NCBI RefSeq assembly: GCF_020360975.1
Contig: NW_025408670.1
Location: 868,001 to 932,000, forward strand
From: Hirsutella rhossiliensis
Lineage: Eukaryota > Ascomycota > Sordariomycetes > Hypocreales > Ophiocordycipitaceae
DNA: 64,000 bases
Reading direction: 5' to 3'
Under the pieces are notes generated by a model. The model was given only the letters and a program-made list of their open reading frames with translations. It was not told the origin of the DNA and ran no database searches. A program made the translations under genes and the position numbers. Positions 33,556 through 46,247 of this stretch are shown here, piece by piece (the first letter of the stretch is position 1; every line of letters starts with the position of its first letter).

Positions 33556-34448
33556 TCACACTCACACGCACACGCACATGCAGCTCGCTTGTCGGTGCCT
33601 TCAGGCTCGCGCAGTCGCAAGCTGGCGTGACGCGGCCCGTCGACGGATGGCACGCGCAGCCTTCTGAGACAAGCGAGAGTGAGGGAGCGTGTGAGCAGCC
33701 CAAAGAAAAAGAAATGAAGAAGAAAAAAAAATCTCCAACAGAATTGCTTCTTTCCCGCCGTGTTACAGTACGGCCGCGGACCACTCTCGTCGCTTTCCGC
33801 CGGGGGCTGACGGCCCCTGCCATGGGAATCAAGGCCAAAAAACAGGCAGGCAGGCTGAAATAAGAAGGAACTCGAGGCAATGTCCGTGCTGGGGGAGAGG
33901 GAGCCCGCGGGACACGCACGTTGCCTGCGTCTCTCCCCCGAGAGCCCCGTTCCACTTTTCTCTCTTCTCTTTTTGATGACGCCTTTTGCATGCTGTTCCT
34001 GGACCACTTGTCTAGACAAATCAGACGGTTAGTAGTGGGTGAGGGGGGGAGATGGGAAAGGGAGCCGCGCAAGAGGTGGTGGGTTCACGAAAACGGGAAG
34101 CATGGCACGCTGAGCGCCCCGTGCAGAGGCAAGTACCCTGTCCAGGTTGCCCAAGGGCAGTGTGAAGAATGGCCTCGGTTCTGCGGCTGCTTGTTGTCTG
34201 TGCAGTGAACCTTAAACCCTGCTACTTACAGTATCTATCTCGGTGAATCTCCATCTCTGGATCCAGAGTCTCGCCGAGGACAAGCGACGGGCATGGTCGG
34301 CTAGAGGACAAATGGGACCTGGCACACGGTCGGTCCTCGTCGTCGTCGTCGTCGTTACACGCGAATGGCGAGGCAACACAACCAGGCCGTCTGCGAGCTG
34401 CTGTACTCTTCAAAACCAAGGTGGCGACTTACATAAGGTGAGGCAAGG

Positions 34449-34490
34449 TGTAAGGTAGGCGCAAAGTGACCTACCTAGGTAAGGTAGGTA
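34449..34490. repeat. CCTACCTAGGTAAGGTAGG motif cluster
   Basis: Contains taaggtagg, then cctacctaggtaaggtagg, an inverted arrangement of the motif seen near 6255. A second pyrimidine-strand cluster (cctaccttaccttacctacc) lies at 34861-34883, both upstream of the acyltransferase gene. Confidence 0.6.
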
Positions 34491-35340
34491 TTTTACTCTT
34501 TCGGGCAATCAGGTGAGCAACGGTACCTGGGCCAAATCAATCCAAATCCACTGGTGCCAGCGGATCGGACTCACCGGCTTCTGCTTCCCGGCTGCCCGGT
34601 GTGGATCGTGCATCTCCATCTCGCCTGCCGTCCAAGCCCTCAAGCCTTCAACCACCCCCCCTGCTTCCCTCCGTGGCAGGCGAGCGGGGGGGTACGCGAC
34701 TGCCCAATCCAGTTCGACCTCACCGCTGAACTTGGGTATCGGCTCTCCGACGGCGTTAATGCGCCGCAACGAGGCCAGACGTCCCCCCCGGCCTGCTGCT
34801 CCGCCGTACCGACGACGGGGACTGCTCGCCTTGTCCGTGCATATGCAAAGGTGGGCAGGACCTACCTTACCTTACCTACCTACTCAATGGGCGCTCCGTG
34901 CCTTGCATCCGCCCATCCAGGGCCTGGGCAGGCACCTCCGTCGCCCTCCCCTTCCCATAACCACCCACGCATCCCCTCAACCGAAACCTGCCATTGCATA
35001 TCTTCCATCTTCCCCCACCCCTCTCCCTCTCCCTCATCAGTCACCACTGTCCCAACGCTCTCGTCCACCCTGGGGGAGGTGTCATCTCGGTGCAAACTCG
35101 TTCCTCGATCCTAGCGCCTCCTCGTCCGTCCGTTCATCCGACTCCTTGGTCTGTGTCAAAACATCGGCTGTCCAAGTCTGTGCCCTGGCTCTCTCCGCCA
35201 TAGTCAGCAGCAGCACCCTCCTCCTCCGCACCTAGCCACGCTGGCTTCCCTTGCCTCTCCTCCTCACCCTCTACCATCCCCTTCCCTCTCCATTCCCCTT
35301 CTCTTATCCTCTTCTGTCGAGCAAGCCATCTCGCTGCCGG

Positions 35341-36984
35341 ATGATGAGCGGACACGCTGTCTCACTGCAGTCTCTGCATGTTGAGGAAAAGATGGGCCTT
35401 TTGAACGAGCGAGCCATGTGGGACAGCGAAAGCGAGGGCGATGCTGCCGAAGTGGAAAAGCGCTTCCTGTTCAACAACATCAATCTCGCAGAATACTCGT
35501 CGTCTGTCGCTACCCTCTGGACCTATCTCTTCTCGACGCAATGGCGCATCTACATCATCCGCCTCTTGACATTCCTGACGCCCAGCTTCCTGCAAGGTCG
35601 CTACGCTCGAGAGCAGCTTTGCCCGCAAAAGCTCTCCCCGACGGCCTACCTCGACGGCATGCGTGGCCTGGCTGCCCTTTTCGTCTTCTCCTGCCACTAC
35701 ACCTACCAGGGCTTTGTCATTGCCAAGGGCTGGGGCTGTGACGAAGAGAATTATGACATACTCAAGCTTCCCTTCCTCCGAATCTGGTTCCAGGGCCCGC
35801 AGGCCGTCTGCGTCTTCTTCGTCATCTCCGGCTATGCCTTGTCGTACCGACCCCTGAAGTTGGTCCGCGGCCGCTCCCTACCCGAATTCTCCACCACGGT
35901 GAGCTCTCTCGTCTTTCGCCGGGCGCTCCGACTGTACCTACCGACGGCCGTTTCAACCTTCATGATTCTGTGCCTCTTGCGGATCGGGGCCTACGAGTGG
36001 ACCCGTGACTTTGCCAACGACCCGACTTATATGCCCAACGTCATCGAACCCCACCCTCTGCGGATGGATAGCGCCTACGAGCATTTCCAAGACTGGGCGC
36101 TGCAAATGTACAGATTCGTTCATGTCTTTGGCTGGGAAAGGTTTGGCGGAAGCACATGTAAGAACCTGCTCCCTGGAGGCAACAAAGGCCGCCTTCTTGT
36201 CGGTGCTGACCCCTCTTGTCTAGCTTACGACGTACACCTGTGGACCATTCCCGTTGAGTTTCGCTGCTCGCTGTATCTGTTTCTGGTCCTTGTCGGCACG
36301 GCTCGTCTTCGGACCAGGTTTCGGCTTCTCGTTGTCGGTTTCGTCATGTGGTTCACGTACCGGCACTCGCGATGGGACTTGCTCCTGTTTGTGTGCGGCA
36401 TGCTCCTTGCGGAATGGGATCTCATCCGGGGCGCACACACTGCCCCCCCTGCCCTGCCTCAGGACGAGAAGGAGGTCGAGAAGCCCTCCCGCTCACCGTG
36501 GGCAAGGCTATTTTGGTCCCTGGCCAGCATCCTCGGCCTCTACCTGCTGTGTCAACCCGACGACGGAGGGGAGAATACGCCCGGATGGCGCCGCCTGACG
36601 TCGATGATCCCCGAATGGTGGGAGGAAGAGGAATACCGGTATTGGCAATCGGTCGGCGCCTTTGTGTTCGTCGCTGCCGTCGGCCACTCCAGGGGCTGGC
36701 AACGCTTCTTCAACCTAGCGCCGGTGCAGTACCTGGGAAAGATCTCGTACGCCCTGTACTTGATGCACGGGCCTGCAATGCACACCGTCGGCTATCATTT
36801 CGAGAACTGGGCGTACAGCCTGACCGGGGTGGAAGGGCACTGGTACACGGTCGGCTTTGTGCTGGGCGCTTGCTTCTGCGTGCCTACCGTCATTTGGTGG
36901 GCCGACGTGTTCTGGAGGGCAGTTGACGTGCCGTCTGTCAAGTTTGCCAAGTGGGTGGAGAAGAGGTGTGCGGCCAAAAACTAG
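35341..36984 (+). CDS. Acyltransferase-3 family integral membrane protein
   Basis: Two exons: 35341-36157 and 36224-36984 (66-bp intron, gtaaga...tctag); 525 aa. The intron is a multiple of three with no stop, so an unspliced frame exists, but splicing gives GGST-YDVHLWTIPVEF, the conserved family sequence. The N-terminal 70 residues are hydrophilic; after a first helix comes LSPTAYLDGMRGLAALFVFSCHYTY, the acyltransferase-3 motif with the conserved Arg and His. FFVISGYALSYRPL, LVFRRALRLYLP and LGKISYALYLMHGPAMH are further hallmarks, with about ten membrane helices. Such proteins acylate sugars, lipids or small molecules at membranes; the substrate cannot be inferred. A very pyrimidine-rich leader precedes the start (ATGATGAGC). 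Confidence 0.88.
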   Translation: MMSGHAVSLQSLHVEEKMGLLNERAMWDSESEGDAAEVEKRFLFNNINLAEYSSSVATLWTYLFSTQWRIYIIRLLTFLTPSFLQGRYAREQLCPQKLSPTAYLDGMRGLAALFVFSCHYTYQGFVIAKGWGCDEENYDILKLPFLRIWFQGPQAVCVFFVISGYALSYRPLKLVRGRSLPEFSTTVSSLVFRRALRLYLPTAVSTFMILCLLRIGAYEWTRDFANDPTYMPNVIEPHPLRMDSAYEHFQDWALQMYRFVHVFGWERFGGSTCKNLLPGGNKGRLLVGADPSCLAYDVHLWTIPVEFRCSLYLFLVLVGTARLRTRFRLLVVGFVMWFTYRHSRWDLLLFVCGMLLAEWDLIRGAHTAPPALPQDEKEVEKPSRSPWARLFWSLASILGLYLLCQPDDGGENTPGWRRLTSMIPEWWEEEEYRYWQSVGAFVFVAAVGHSRGWQRFFNLAPVQYLGKISYALYLMHGPAMHTVGYHFENWAYSLTGVEGHWYTVGFVLGACFCVPTVIWWADVFWRAVDVPSVKFAKWVEKRCAAKN

Positions 36985-37820
36985 GAGGTGACGGAGATTG
37001 CTGCTACCCAAAAGAAGGGTTGAGGTTGGTGGTTTTTTTTTCGGCTGTTTGGTCGAACAAACTTTGCACAAGACATGGAAGGCGCAAGCATATGTGTGTA
37101 CGACGGGGGCCAAAGGACGGCGTCGGCGGAGTTTGTCACTATTCGTCTTCCAGATTCGGCGTGGGATACCCAAAGGCGAAGTATGGCATAATGCGTTCTC
37201 TAGCAGGCTCGGAGCCAATGAATAAAACAACGGTGTGTCACTGGACAAGTTCAGCACGGCCCTGTGTTTGCCTGATGGTGCAAGGAGCCGTCGCGGAGGG
37301 GTGTTGCATGCGGGACGAGGGGATTCCGGAGTGCCGAGGCCGGGATCCTGTCGGCTGGTGCGCGGCGTCGTGGGCGCAAAGCAGCGGTCGGCGAGGTCGC
37401 CGATGGCGTGGAAGTTGGCGGACCGGGCCGCGGCTTACGCCCAGGGTCGGTGAAGGGTTTGAGCATTTGGCGCCGCCGCAGCTGGTCGGGGCGTCAGTCT
37501 GCGTAACGTGAGCGGCTGCAAAGCGATCACGAGACGGCAAAGAGAGCCAAGAAGCGGTGATGGCGGTGTCACGTGGCTGGCTTGGTAGTCGGGTCGATGT
37601 CGGAGCCGACGTGGTGGGTATGGGCCAGGCGGGAATCCGGACAATCACGGAGACTGGTTTAATATCTTGCTCTAGAGAGATACCAAGGGATGAGGTTCAC
37701 TGTGGAGTCGCAATATGGCCTTGGTTCACGGGGCCTCAGGTACTTGCATCACATGACTTGAAACCATTGGCTCCAATATTTGAATGTCCTGGGAGAACCA
37801 AAACTGTCGTCGGTGACACG
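36985..37820. other. Convergent region between acyltransferase and PKS
   Basis: 836 bp between the stop of the acyltransferase gene (+) and the stop of the PKS (-). No gene is seen. It marks the left border of the polyketide locus. Confidence 0.45.
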
Positions 37821-40800
37821 TCATTTTTGCTGCATATGGAGACTCTTTTCCGCAGCCAACAGCCCCAACTGCGCAATGGTGGAGCGGCTCAGAATCTGAA
37901 CGACAGGCACGTCGGCGCGAATCTCGTTTGAGAACCACCCGACGAGTTCCACGGCGACGAGCGAGTCGACGCCAAACGCATACGGCGGCCGGTCGATGTC
38001 AATGTCCTCGACGGGCACCGCCAGCGATCGCGCCAGCCGCTTCGCAAATAGGCCCGTGATCGCGGCCGCTGCCTCGGCAACACTCGCAGCCGCCCGGAGC
38101 TGTGCCGCGGCGCCGTCGACCTGCTCGGCGCCGGCGGCGGTGGATCCCTCGTGGCCCTGCTCCTCCATGCAGTACAGGTGCCGGAACACGGGGAGGTGCA
38201 TCCAGCGGTGTTCCTGCAGTAAGCCGCCGCGCCGTACAAAGGCGGGCGTCGTGAGAGCCCCAAGAATCTGCGTTTCCCAGGGGGACGGGACGTCGAGGAG
38301 GGGATTGCATGCGTACTTGAGCAAGAAAAACAGGTCGCTCTCGCGCAGTGCCCTGTGGTCCAGATACGTCATGGCCATGCTCTGCGCCACATCGGCGCGC
38401 TCGGCGATGAAGCCGATGCTCTCGACGAAGCCGAGGTCGAGCGAGACGCAGCGCTGGCCCTGGGCGTGCCGGAAGCGCGCAAAGCCGTCGAGAAAGGCGT
38501 TTGCGGCCGCGTAGTTGCTCTGCGACCCGGCGCCGTGGATGCCTGCGAGCGACGAGAGGAGTACGAAGAAGTCCATGTCCGGCGGGAGATGGCTATGGAG
38601 ATTGAGCGTGCCCTGGACTTTGGATCCCAGGGCCGCCTGGAAAGCTGGCAGGGTGTAGTTTTCGAAGATGTGGTTCTGGTACGCATGCAAAGGTTGGCTC
38701 GAGAAGCGCACAAGAAAAGGGGGGAGCGTGTTCCGTCACTCACCTCGACCACCATGGAGGCTTGGATGCAGCCCTTGATAGGCGGCATGTTGGCTTTGGC
38801 GTGCGTGACAACGGCCTCAACGGCCTCGGGGTCTGAGATGTCGCACTTGGGGGCGTACACGCTGACGCCGCCCTTTTCAAGCGAGGCAACCAGCTCTTTG
38901 GCCGCTTCGCTTTTGGGCCCGGAGCGCGAGAGCAGCATGACGTTTCTCGCGCCGTGTCGGCACATCCACGCTGCCGTGTGCCTCCCGATGCCCCCGAGCC
39001 CACCGGCGATGACATAGGTAGCCTCGGCGTCGAATCTGTAATCGAGCGGGCTCTTTGGGATGACCTATCATCTTTGTCAGTCGAAATACCCCTTCTTGGC
39101 CTCGCAATATGCGTCGGCAACGGCATATTCTACCTGAATCGTGTCTGCTTGCTCCCAGTCTACCACAGCCTTGCCGACATGACGGCCGGTCTGCAGCAGG
39201 CGAAAGGCCTGTTCAAAGCCGGAGCGTTTGAAAACCGTCAGCGGGTACGGTATCAAGTGCTTCGCCGATGCCGTCGGGTCCTGGACGAGCGCCTCGACTT
39301 CGCGCATGATGCGTCCCATGAGTGCGTCGTTGAGCCTCGCGACGACCTGGAGATCAAGAGAGCAAAACGAAACGTTGCGCAGGAAGGGCTCCATGGGCAG
39401 GGCCTTGAAGGTACTCGCGTCGCGTTTTCCAATCTCGATGAAGCGCCCAAAGGGGGCGACGCATCGCCAGCTTTCTCTCAGGGCTTGACCGGCGAGCGAG
39501 TTAAGCACGACGTCGACGCCCTTCCCGCCCGTCCTCTGGAGGAGCTGCTGCGCGAACAGGATATGCCGGCTCGAGAAGAAGTGGCTGGGCTCGATGCCGT
39601 ATCTGTCCATGAGCAGCTTCTTCTTCTCGGGGGTGCTGACGGTTACGTATATCGCTGCTCCCGCTCTTTGGGCGAGTTGGATGGCGGCCTGGCCGACGGC
39701 TCCGGCTGCGGCATGGATCAGGATGCTCTCGCCCGGCTGGAGACGGGCCAGGTGGTGCAGGCCGTACTGCGCGGTTGCGTATGCTAGCGGAATGGCGCTG
39801 GCTTCGGCGAAGGAGATACCAGGCGGCATCTTGATCGTGTGGCATCCCTTTGCGCGGACGCAGCTCTGGAAACCGCCGCCGGCCGCGATGCCGCAGACGT
39901 GGTCGCCAGGGCCAAAAGCCCCCTTCAGACCCGCCCCGACCTCCGTCACCACTCCGGCAAACTCCTGGCCAATGTGGTCGTCCGCCACCTGGTTCAATGC
40001 CACCATGACGTCCTTGAAGTTGATGCCGGTGGCCATGACCCGCACGCGCACCTGGTCGTTCCCGAGCGGGAGGGACGCCGAGGCACTGGGGCCAAAGTGC
40101 AGCGAGTCGAGACGTCCGGGGGAGAAGCGCAGCTCCAGCGCGTCGGCGGCGCCGGCTTCCACCCCTTTGCCGACCTGGACCGGCCGGGGCTCTGCGTGGG
40201 CTTCCGAGTCGAAGAGGCTGTTGATGTGCGGCGCCTCGACGACCCTGGGGATGGAAATCACGCCGTTTTCTTCCACTAGGTCCGTCTCCTGATGCTCGGC
40301 CGGCACGCGACGGCTCTGGTCGACGACGCGAAGGATGGTCTCGGCCACGCGAGCCCCGGCCTGTACGTTGAGGTGGGCAAAGTTGAGACTGGGCCGTTCG
40401 CGCATGAGGGTCTTGGCGAAGCCGGCTATCATGGCTGCTTCCGGGTTCTCGGCAGCCTCGCCGCAGTTGTCCGTGACCCAGATTACCTGCCGAGCCGCGT
40501 CCATCACGTGTCGGAGAGTTGCAAATTGAGCCTCGGTCAGATGCGCCATGATGGGCTTGCCTAGTTCCATGAGGCATATACACTGGTCGTACTTGGACTC
40601 CCCTGTGGCTAGCTGGCTGCTTGGCGTTACAACACACACACCATTGGACTGTGATGTCAGCTGCGCTTGAAGAAGAGTGGCCATGTCCTCCTGGTATTGA
40701 GTCTCCGTCACGATGAGGGTCGTCAAGGGCTCTGCCTCTGCACTCGGATCTTCTGGCGAGCGGGCTGGACGAGAGACTAGCAGAGATAGGCCGTGGCTCT

Positions 40801-43800
40801 CCTCAACATTGTCGGGCAAGGAGACCTCGAGGCCGTCGAAGCCGGCTCGCAACAGGGCCTCGTTCCACTCCGATCTTGTCAGAAGCGGGCCAGAAGATCT
40901 GTGTTTCTCCGTGGCTATTTATATGCATGTCAGGTCAGCAACTGCAAACGAGGAAAGTCGCAGCGTTGTACGCACAAAGCCACCAGCCTGGAAGAACCCC
41001 AAAGGCGTACGGGATGGTTGCCAGCCGCCTGTTCGTGGGTTCGGAAAAAACAAGTCGGCCGCCGCTCTTGAGGAGCTTCTTGACATTGCGCAGTGCCTTG
41101 TCGATGCTCGTCGTTGCGTGCAGAACCTGCGCATAGCCCCTGATTAGCCATCCGTGCTCGCGAGACAAGCTGCCGGAATCCGTGTCTGCAGGCCAAGAAA
41201 CTCACAGCAGCAGCAATCACCACGTCGTAGGACCCGCACTCGAATCCCTGCTCACCGGGATCCCGCTCGATGTCGAGCGTCTTGAACCGCATGCGGCCGG
41301 CGTGGGCGGCGTATTTCTCCTGCGCGCCGGCGAGGAAGCCCGGCGAGATGTCGGTGAAGTCGTAGTGGCCGAGACGCGCAGACGCACCCGCGAACCTGCC
41401 GTGACGGGACAGCGCGTCGAGGACGACGGTGGTTGTGCTTCCGGTCCCTGCGCCGACTTCGATGATTTTCATGTCGGAGCTCTTGTGCGACAGCAGGTCC
41501 ATGTAGGCCGCCAGCCTGTGTGCTGTGAAACTAAATAGGGGGCTCTGGTAGAGGCTGTCGGCGAGTCCGTCGTTGAAGAGTATCTCGAGGGGGTCTAGCT
41601 CTCCTGCCAGCATGGGGACGAGTTTGCGGCCAAAGGATGCGATGAGCTGCCTTTGTGGCCCTTCGGAGGCGTACTCGTCAACGAGGTGACGACGTTGAAC
41701 GTCGTCTTCCTCGAAACCAGGTAGCGTCTTTTCGAGGGTCAGCGTGGACTCGCTTTCATGCTCCAAGAAGGCCTTGGCCCACTTGATGTAGTTGTTGAAG
41801 TGATCCCTTGAGAGATTCGCCGGAGCGAGGGCCAGGTCGTCCAGCATGCGGGACAGGAAATGGCGACAGATTATCTCCATCTTCGTATCAAAGCACCCGC
41901 CCGCCATGTCTTGAGTTTCATGGCGGCAGTACTCCTCGATTTCGGCCTGTGACAGCAAGCTAATGTCGGGCTTCCAGCTGACCTGGTGGAACAGGCCGGT
42001 CGGCTCAGGCGGGCCGTCTCCTAGCGAGTCCGTGGCCTGGACTCCGAGCAGTCGAAGACCGCGGAAGGTAATCAACGGCGTGCCCGTCGACGCGCTCACG
42101 GCGGTGACGTTGCCGTCCATGCTGGAAAGCCCACGCTCGGTCACGTTGCCGTAAAGACGCAGCGTGTCTCCCACGTCGCCGCCCAGCAGGCTGGGCGAAA
42201 AGAAGACCTCGGAGAGCTGCGTGGGCACCATGGTGGGGAGCTTGAGCAGGTCCTTGTAGACCGAGGCGAAGAGGATGTGAATCAGCCCGTCTAGAGTTGC
42301 CGGGTGGACCATGTGCTCAGTGAGCTCACGCTGCCGGACTCGCCGCTGCCACTCACCAAAGGGCAGGTCTGCCGTTGCCTCTCTGCCGTGCTCGCTGAAG
42401 CGGATTCCGTGCAAAGTCTGGAAGCGTTCGCCAAAGGTTGCCCCTTTCTGGTAGAGGTCGCGGTAGAACTGGGCCCTGTCGATGCTGGCCGAGCAGCGCT
42501 CGTGAGCCTCGTTGAAGCTGCCTTCTGTCGCGGCCAGGGCACCGTCCTCGGAGACGGTATCTGAAACGGCGGCGTGCTCGATGGCAACCAGTCCCGAGCA
42601 GTGCATCTTCCAGTCGTCGCCGGCAACGGAGAAGATGCAAAAGTCGAAGACCAGCGCCTCCTTGGTTGAAGCCGTGTCGTGCGAGCTCATGTGTAGCTGC
42701 GCTTCGACTCCTTCGTCGGTCGAGGGCACGACCAGCGCGCTCCCGATGCCGACGTCTCGTAACCGGAAGCCGGTGACTCTCGGCATCTTTGCGGCGAGAC
42801 TCCTGATGCCTTCGAGCACCATGACGAGCATGCCTGCGGCGGGATACAGAACGGTGTTGTTGATCTACACGTATGGTCTCGTTAGCCCAAGTCGAGTTCA
42901 AGTCCAGTCCTAGGTGAATGATGTGTACCTTGTGGTCAGAAACCCACGGGATATCCGATTCTCTTATAGTGAATCGCCACTTTGGCTTCAGGGGGTTCCA
43001 GTCCGCGCACGGAGTTCCGAGGAGCTCGTGCCGCGGCCTTTCTCGATTTCGGGCGTTTTTGGAAAGCCTGCTCTCAATCCAGTACGACTGGGAATGGTTA
43101 AAGGGGTACTTTGGGAGATTTACGAGCATCCTGGGCTGCCGGGAAGTGATGTCGTGACGATTAACCACCTGCAGGTCGACTGCGTGTCCATGAACGGCAA
43201 GTCTCCCTAACATGCCCTTGACGGTATCAACTGAGCTGACGTTGCGGCGCATGGTACAGTCGTAAGCGTATTCTGCGTCTCCCGCAACTGTCTCTCGAAC
43301 GGGCCGCTCAAGAGTACAATGGGGTCCGATCTCGAGCAGGTACGGCAACGGCTTCACGTCGGTTTGACCGTTTCCTGCCAAAGATGAGCACATGAGTCGG
43401 AGGGCTTCGGAGAACTTGACCTGGGAGACAAGGTTGGCGACCCAGTAGTCTGCCTGACGCAGATCATGACCCCATGCCTCCTTTCCAGTGACGGACGAGT
43501 AGAAGGCCGAAGGCAGCCTCTGTGGTTCCGAGTCCAACTGGCCTTGGAGCGTTGCCCGGTAGAAGTCGGCGACTGCGCCCATCTGTCGGGAGTGATAGGC
43601 AACCGGCACATTGAGCTTCCGCGCAAAAACCTTGTCCGCCTGTAGCCGGCGCTCGAGCTCTTGGACGAGCGTCTCGTCTCCGCTCACTGTGACGCTCTTT
43701 GGGCTGTTGACGCAGCTGCACGCCAGTGAACCAGCGTCGCCCTGGACAACCGCGAGGTAAGGGTCTAACTCGGCCTCGGACAGACCAACCGCAAGCATGC

Positions 43801-46247
43801 CTCCCTTTGCTGCCTGGTTGTCTTGCAGGAGCCTCGAGACGGCCTCGCCCCGGAAGTAGGCGGCCCGTAGTGCAGAGTCCTTGGCCAAGGCGCCGGCGCA
43901 GTATGCGGCTGCGATTTCGCCCGATGAGTGGCCTACCACGGCCTGAGGGGAGATGTGCCACGAGGCCAACAGGTCGACGAGCGCGATTTGAAGTGCGGTA
44001 CACAGGGGCTGCGCCAGGCTCGGGTTGTCTATGTCTAACTGGGAAGCGGGTGTGCATAGTTGCTCTTGCACTTGGTCAGCGCGACGAGCACACTCAGGAT
44101 CTTGTTGAAGCGGGCTTACCAACGAGAGACCACTCGGAGCCCAAGGACCGGAAGAAAGCATCGGCATGCTCGATGCTTTCCCGAAAGACCGAGTGTCGGG
44201 GAAGAAGCTCCTTGCCCATCCCCGCCCACTGCGACCCCTGTCCTGTAAAGACAAAGTGAACCAGGGGGCTCGTCCCCGTGGCGCGGATCGGTTTCTGGGA
44301 CAAGCCGTGCAGACTTTGCTGTAGCTCTTGCGCAGAAGCCCCCAGGGCAAAGGACTTCCATGGCAGCATGCTCCGCCTGCTGCCCAGCGTAAAGGCAAGG
44401 TCTTGCAGGTATTCGCTTGAGAAGGCTCTGTCAGGCTGGGCCAGATGGTTCTCCAGGGCTGCGGCTTGCCGGCGCACGCCGTTCTCGTCGGCGGCGCATA
44501 AGAGGAAGAGCAGCTTGTCGGGGACAGCTTTGGAGATTCCGTTTGTTACTGCCCCGTTGGCCAAAGGTTGGCTGCGGTCTTCTGCTGAGACATCGCAACT
44601 CCTTGTCTCTGATCTGGTGTTATGCACTGCCTGTATCCCACGGCTCTGTAGATAATGCAAGGCATCGTCAATAACCACATGGGAGTTGGTACCGCCGAAT
44701 CCGAAGCTGTTGACAGAGGCCCGCCTCAGTCCCTCTGTTGGCCACGGGAGAGCCGACGTCGGAAACTGCGAATGTTAGCAGGCCTTTCAAGACTGCTGCC
44801 TTATACTTGGGCTTGCTCACCTTGAGATGCCACTTGTCGGCCTTTATCCTCGGGTTCAGATTCTCGAGCAACGCATTCGGGGGGATCACGCCCCTTTCGA
44901 GCATCAGGACCGTCTTGATCAGCCCAGCTATGCCGGCCGAAGGCTCAAGATGGCCGATGTTGGCCTTGACGGAGCCGACATGGAGTGGCGTCTCCGGGGA
45001 GAGGAGCCCCGAAAACGCCAGGCTGATTGCTTCTGCTTCTATGGGATCGCCGATGGCGGTGCCGGTACCGTGGGCCTCGAAATACCCCGGAAGACCAAAG
45101 TCGTCACCCAAGGGCTCGTACGCTTTCCGGATCAGAGCGGCTTGAGCAGTTGCGCTCGGCTGCGATATGGAAGGCGTGCGGCCGTCCTGGTTGGCCGAGG
45201 TGCCGCGGATGACGGCTCTAATTGTGTCGCCGTCGCGGACGGCGTGAGATAGTCGCTTCAGAACGACCATGCCGACGCCCTCGGCTCGGCTGTAGCCGTT
45301 TGCTCGATCGTCGAAGCTGTAGCACTGGCCATCGGGAGACAGAAACCCCAGCCTCGATATCGGGGCCGTCATGGTCATGGGATCGAGCTGCAGCTGGACG
45401 CCGCCGACGATGCTCTGGCACGGGTTCAGCGCAGGTGCTCAGGTATGGAAGGGAAAGACGTGGTTACCATGTCAGACTCGCCCCGAAGCAAGCTTTGGCA
45501 TGCGATGTGGAGGGCGACAAGGCTGCTGGAGCAAGCGGTATCGATGGACACGCTGGGACCGCGCAGGTCGTAGAACCAGCTCAGTCTGTTTGAGAGCATG
45601 GCGGCCGAGTTTCCAGTGGCCTGATACTTTGCACTTATTTCGCCGTCGTGCGAAAACAGCGACACGTACTCTTGGGCGAGGTTTCCCACGTACACGGATG
45701 TGTTGCTCCCCTGCACCTTGTCCAGGGACACGCCGGCTGCGAGCATGAATTCAGTGCATGTTTCCAAGGGGCCTGAAGCGGGCGAAGCAAGCATCCCACA
45801 AAAGAAAGACATCTTGAATAACACACCATTCTCAAACGCGTGATACGTCGTCTCGAGCAAGAGGCGCAGTTGAGGATCCATAGCCTTGGCCTCGACACTG
45901 CTCATCTTGAAAAAGGGCGCATCAAAGGTCGAAATGTCTCCCTTGATGAAGTGGCTCTGCCGAGGCGCCCCCTATTCTCCTGCGTCAGAGGATTGGAGCA
46001 CGAGCAGACGATCGAGTGAGGGATGGTCGTGACGAACCGTATCTTGCCGCCCCGGGGTTTGGGAATTATGGCCATTGATATTGTAGCGGCTTCTTGGCAC
46101 CTCTGTTCTCGTGGAGAGGCCATCGCGAATGATGTTCCAAAAGGCATCTTCGGAGACGGCCTCTTGGGGGAAACGAAACGCAAATCCTACAATGACGACG
46201 GGGTCCTCGGCTCCGTGTTGTCGAGGGGCCATTTCGTGATGCATCAT
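37821..46247 (-). CDS. Highly reducing type I polyketide synthase (KS-AT-DH-MT-ER-KR-ACP)
   Basis: Minus strand, 11 exons: 46247-46038, 45971-45827, 45736-45468, 45414-44821, 44765-44120, 44064-42929, 42864-41206, 41126-40976, 40914-39134, 39064-38744, 38675-37821; 2,588 aa with every junction in frame. KS: DTACSSS (Cys about 187), EAHGTGT (His 323), KANIGH (His 363). AT: GHSSGE near 668. DH: DHKINNTVLYP (His about 999; Asn replaces the usual Gly) and HPATLDG. MT: IIEVGAGTGS near 1468. ER: GINFKDV and HAAAGAVGQAA. KR: GGLGGIGR near 2220 and SSLAG...SNYAAAN (Tyr about 2359). ACP: FGVDSL (Ser about 2542). All catalytic residues needed look present. There is no thioesterase or reductive release domain, as is usual for this class. 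The product is probably a reduced, C-methylated chain; its structure cannot be predicted. The first intron has a GTTCGT donor; the one at 39133-39065 has a weak GTAGAA donor. Confidence 0.93.

Larger units (their letters stand above)
31745..35340. other. Long stretch without a recognisable gene
   Basis: About 3.6 kb between HEM2 and the acyltransferase gene. It contains a CA dinucleotide microsatellite (33516-33551), two CCTACC/TAGG clusters (about 34449-34490 and 34861-34883), and from about 34900 a very pyrimidine-rich tract that probably includes the promoter and long leader of the downstream gene. Short open frames here have no family features. Confidence 0.5.
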
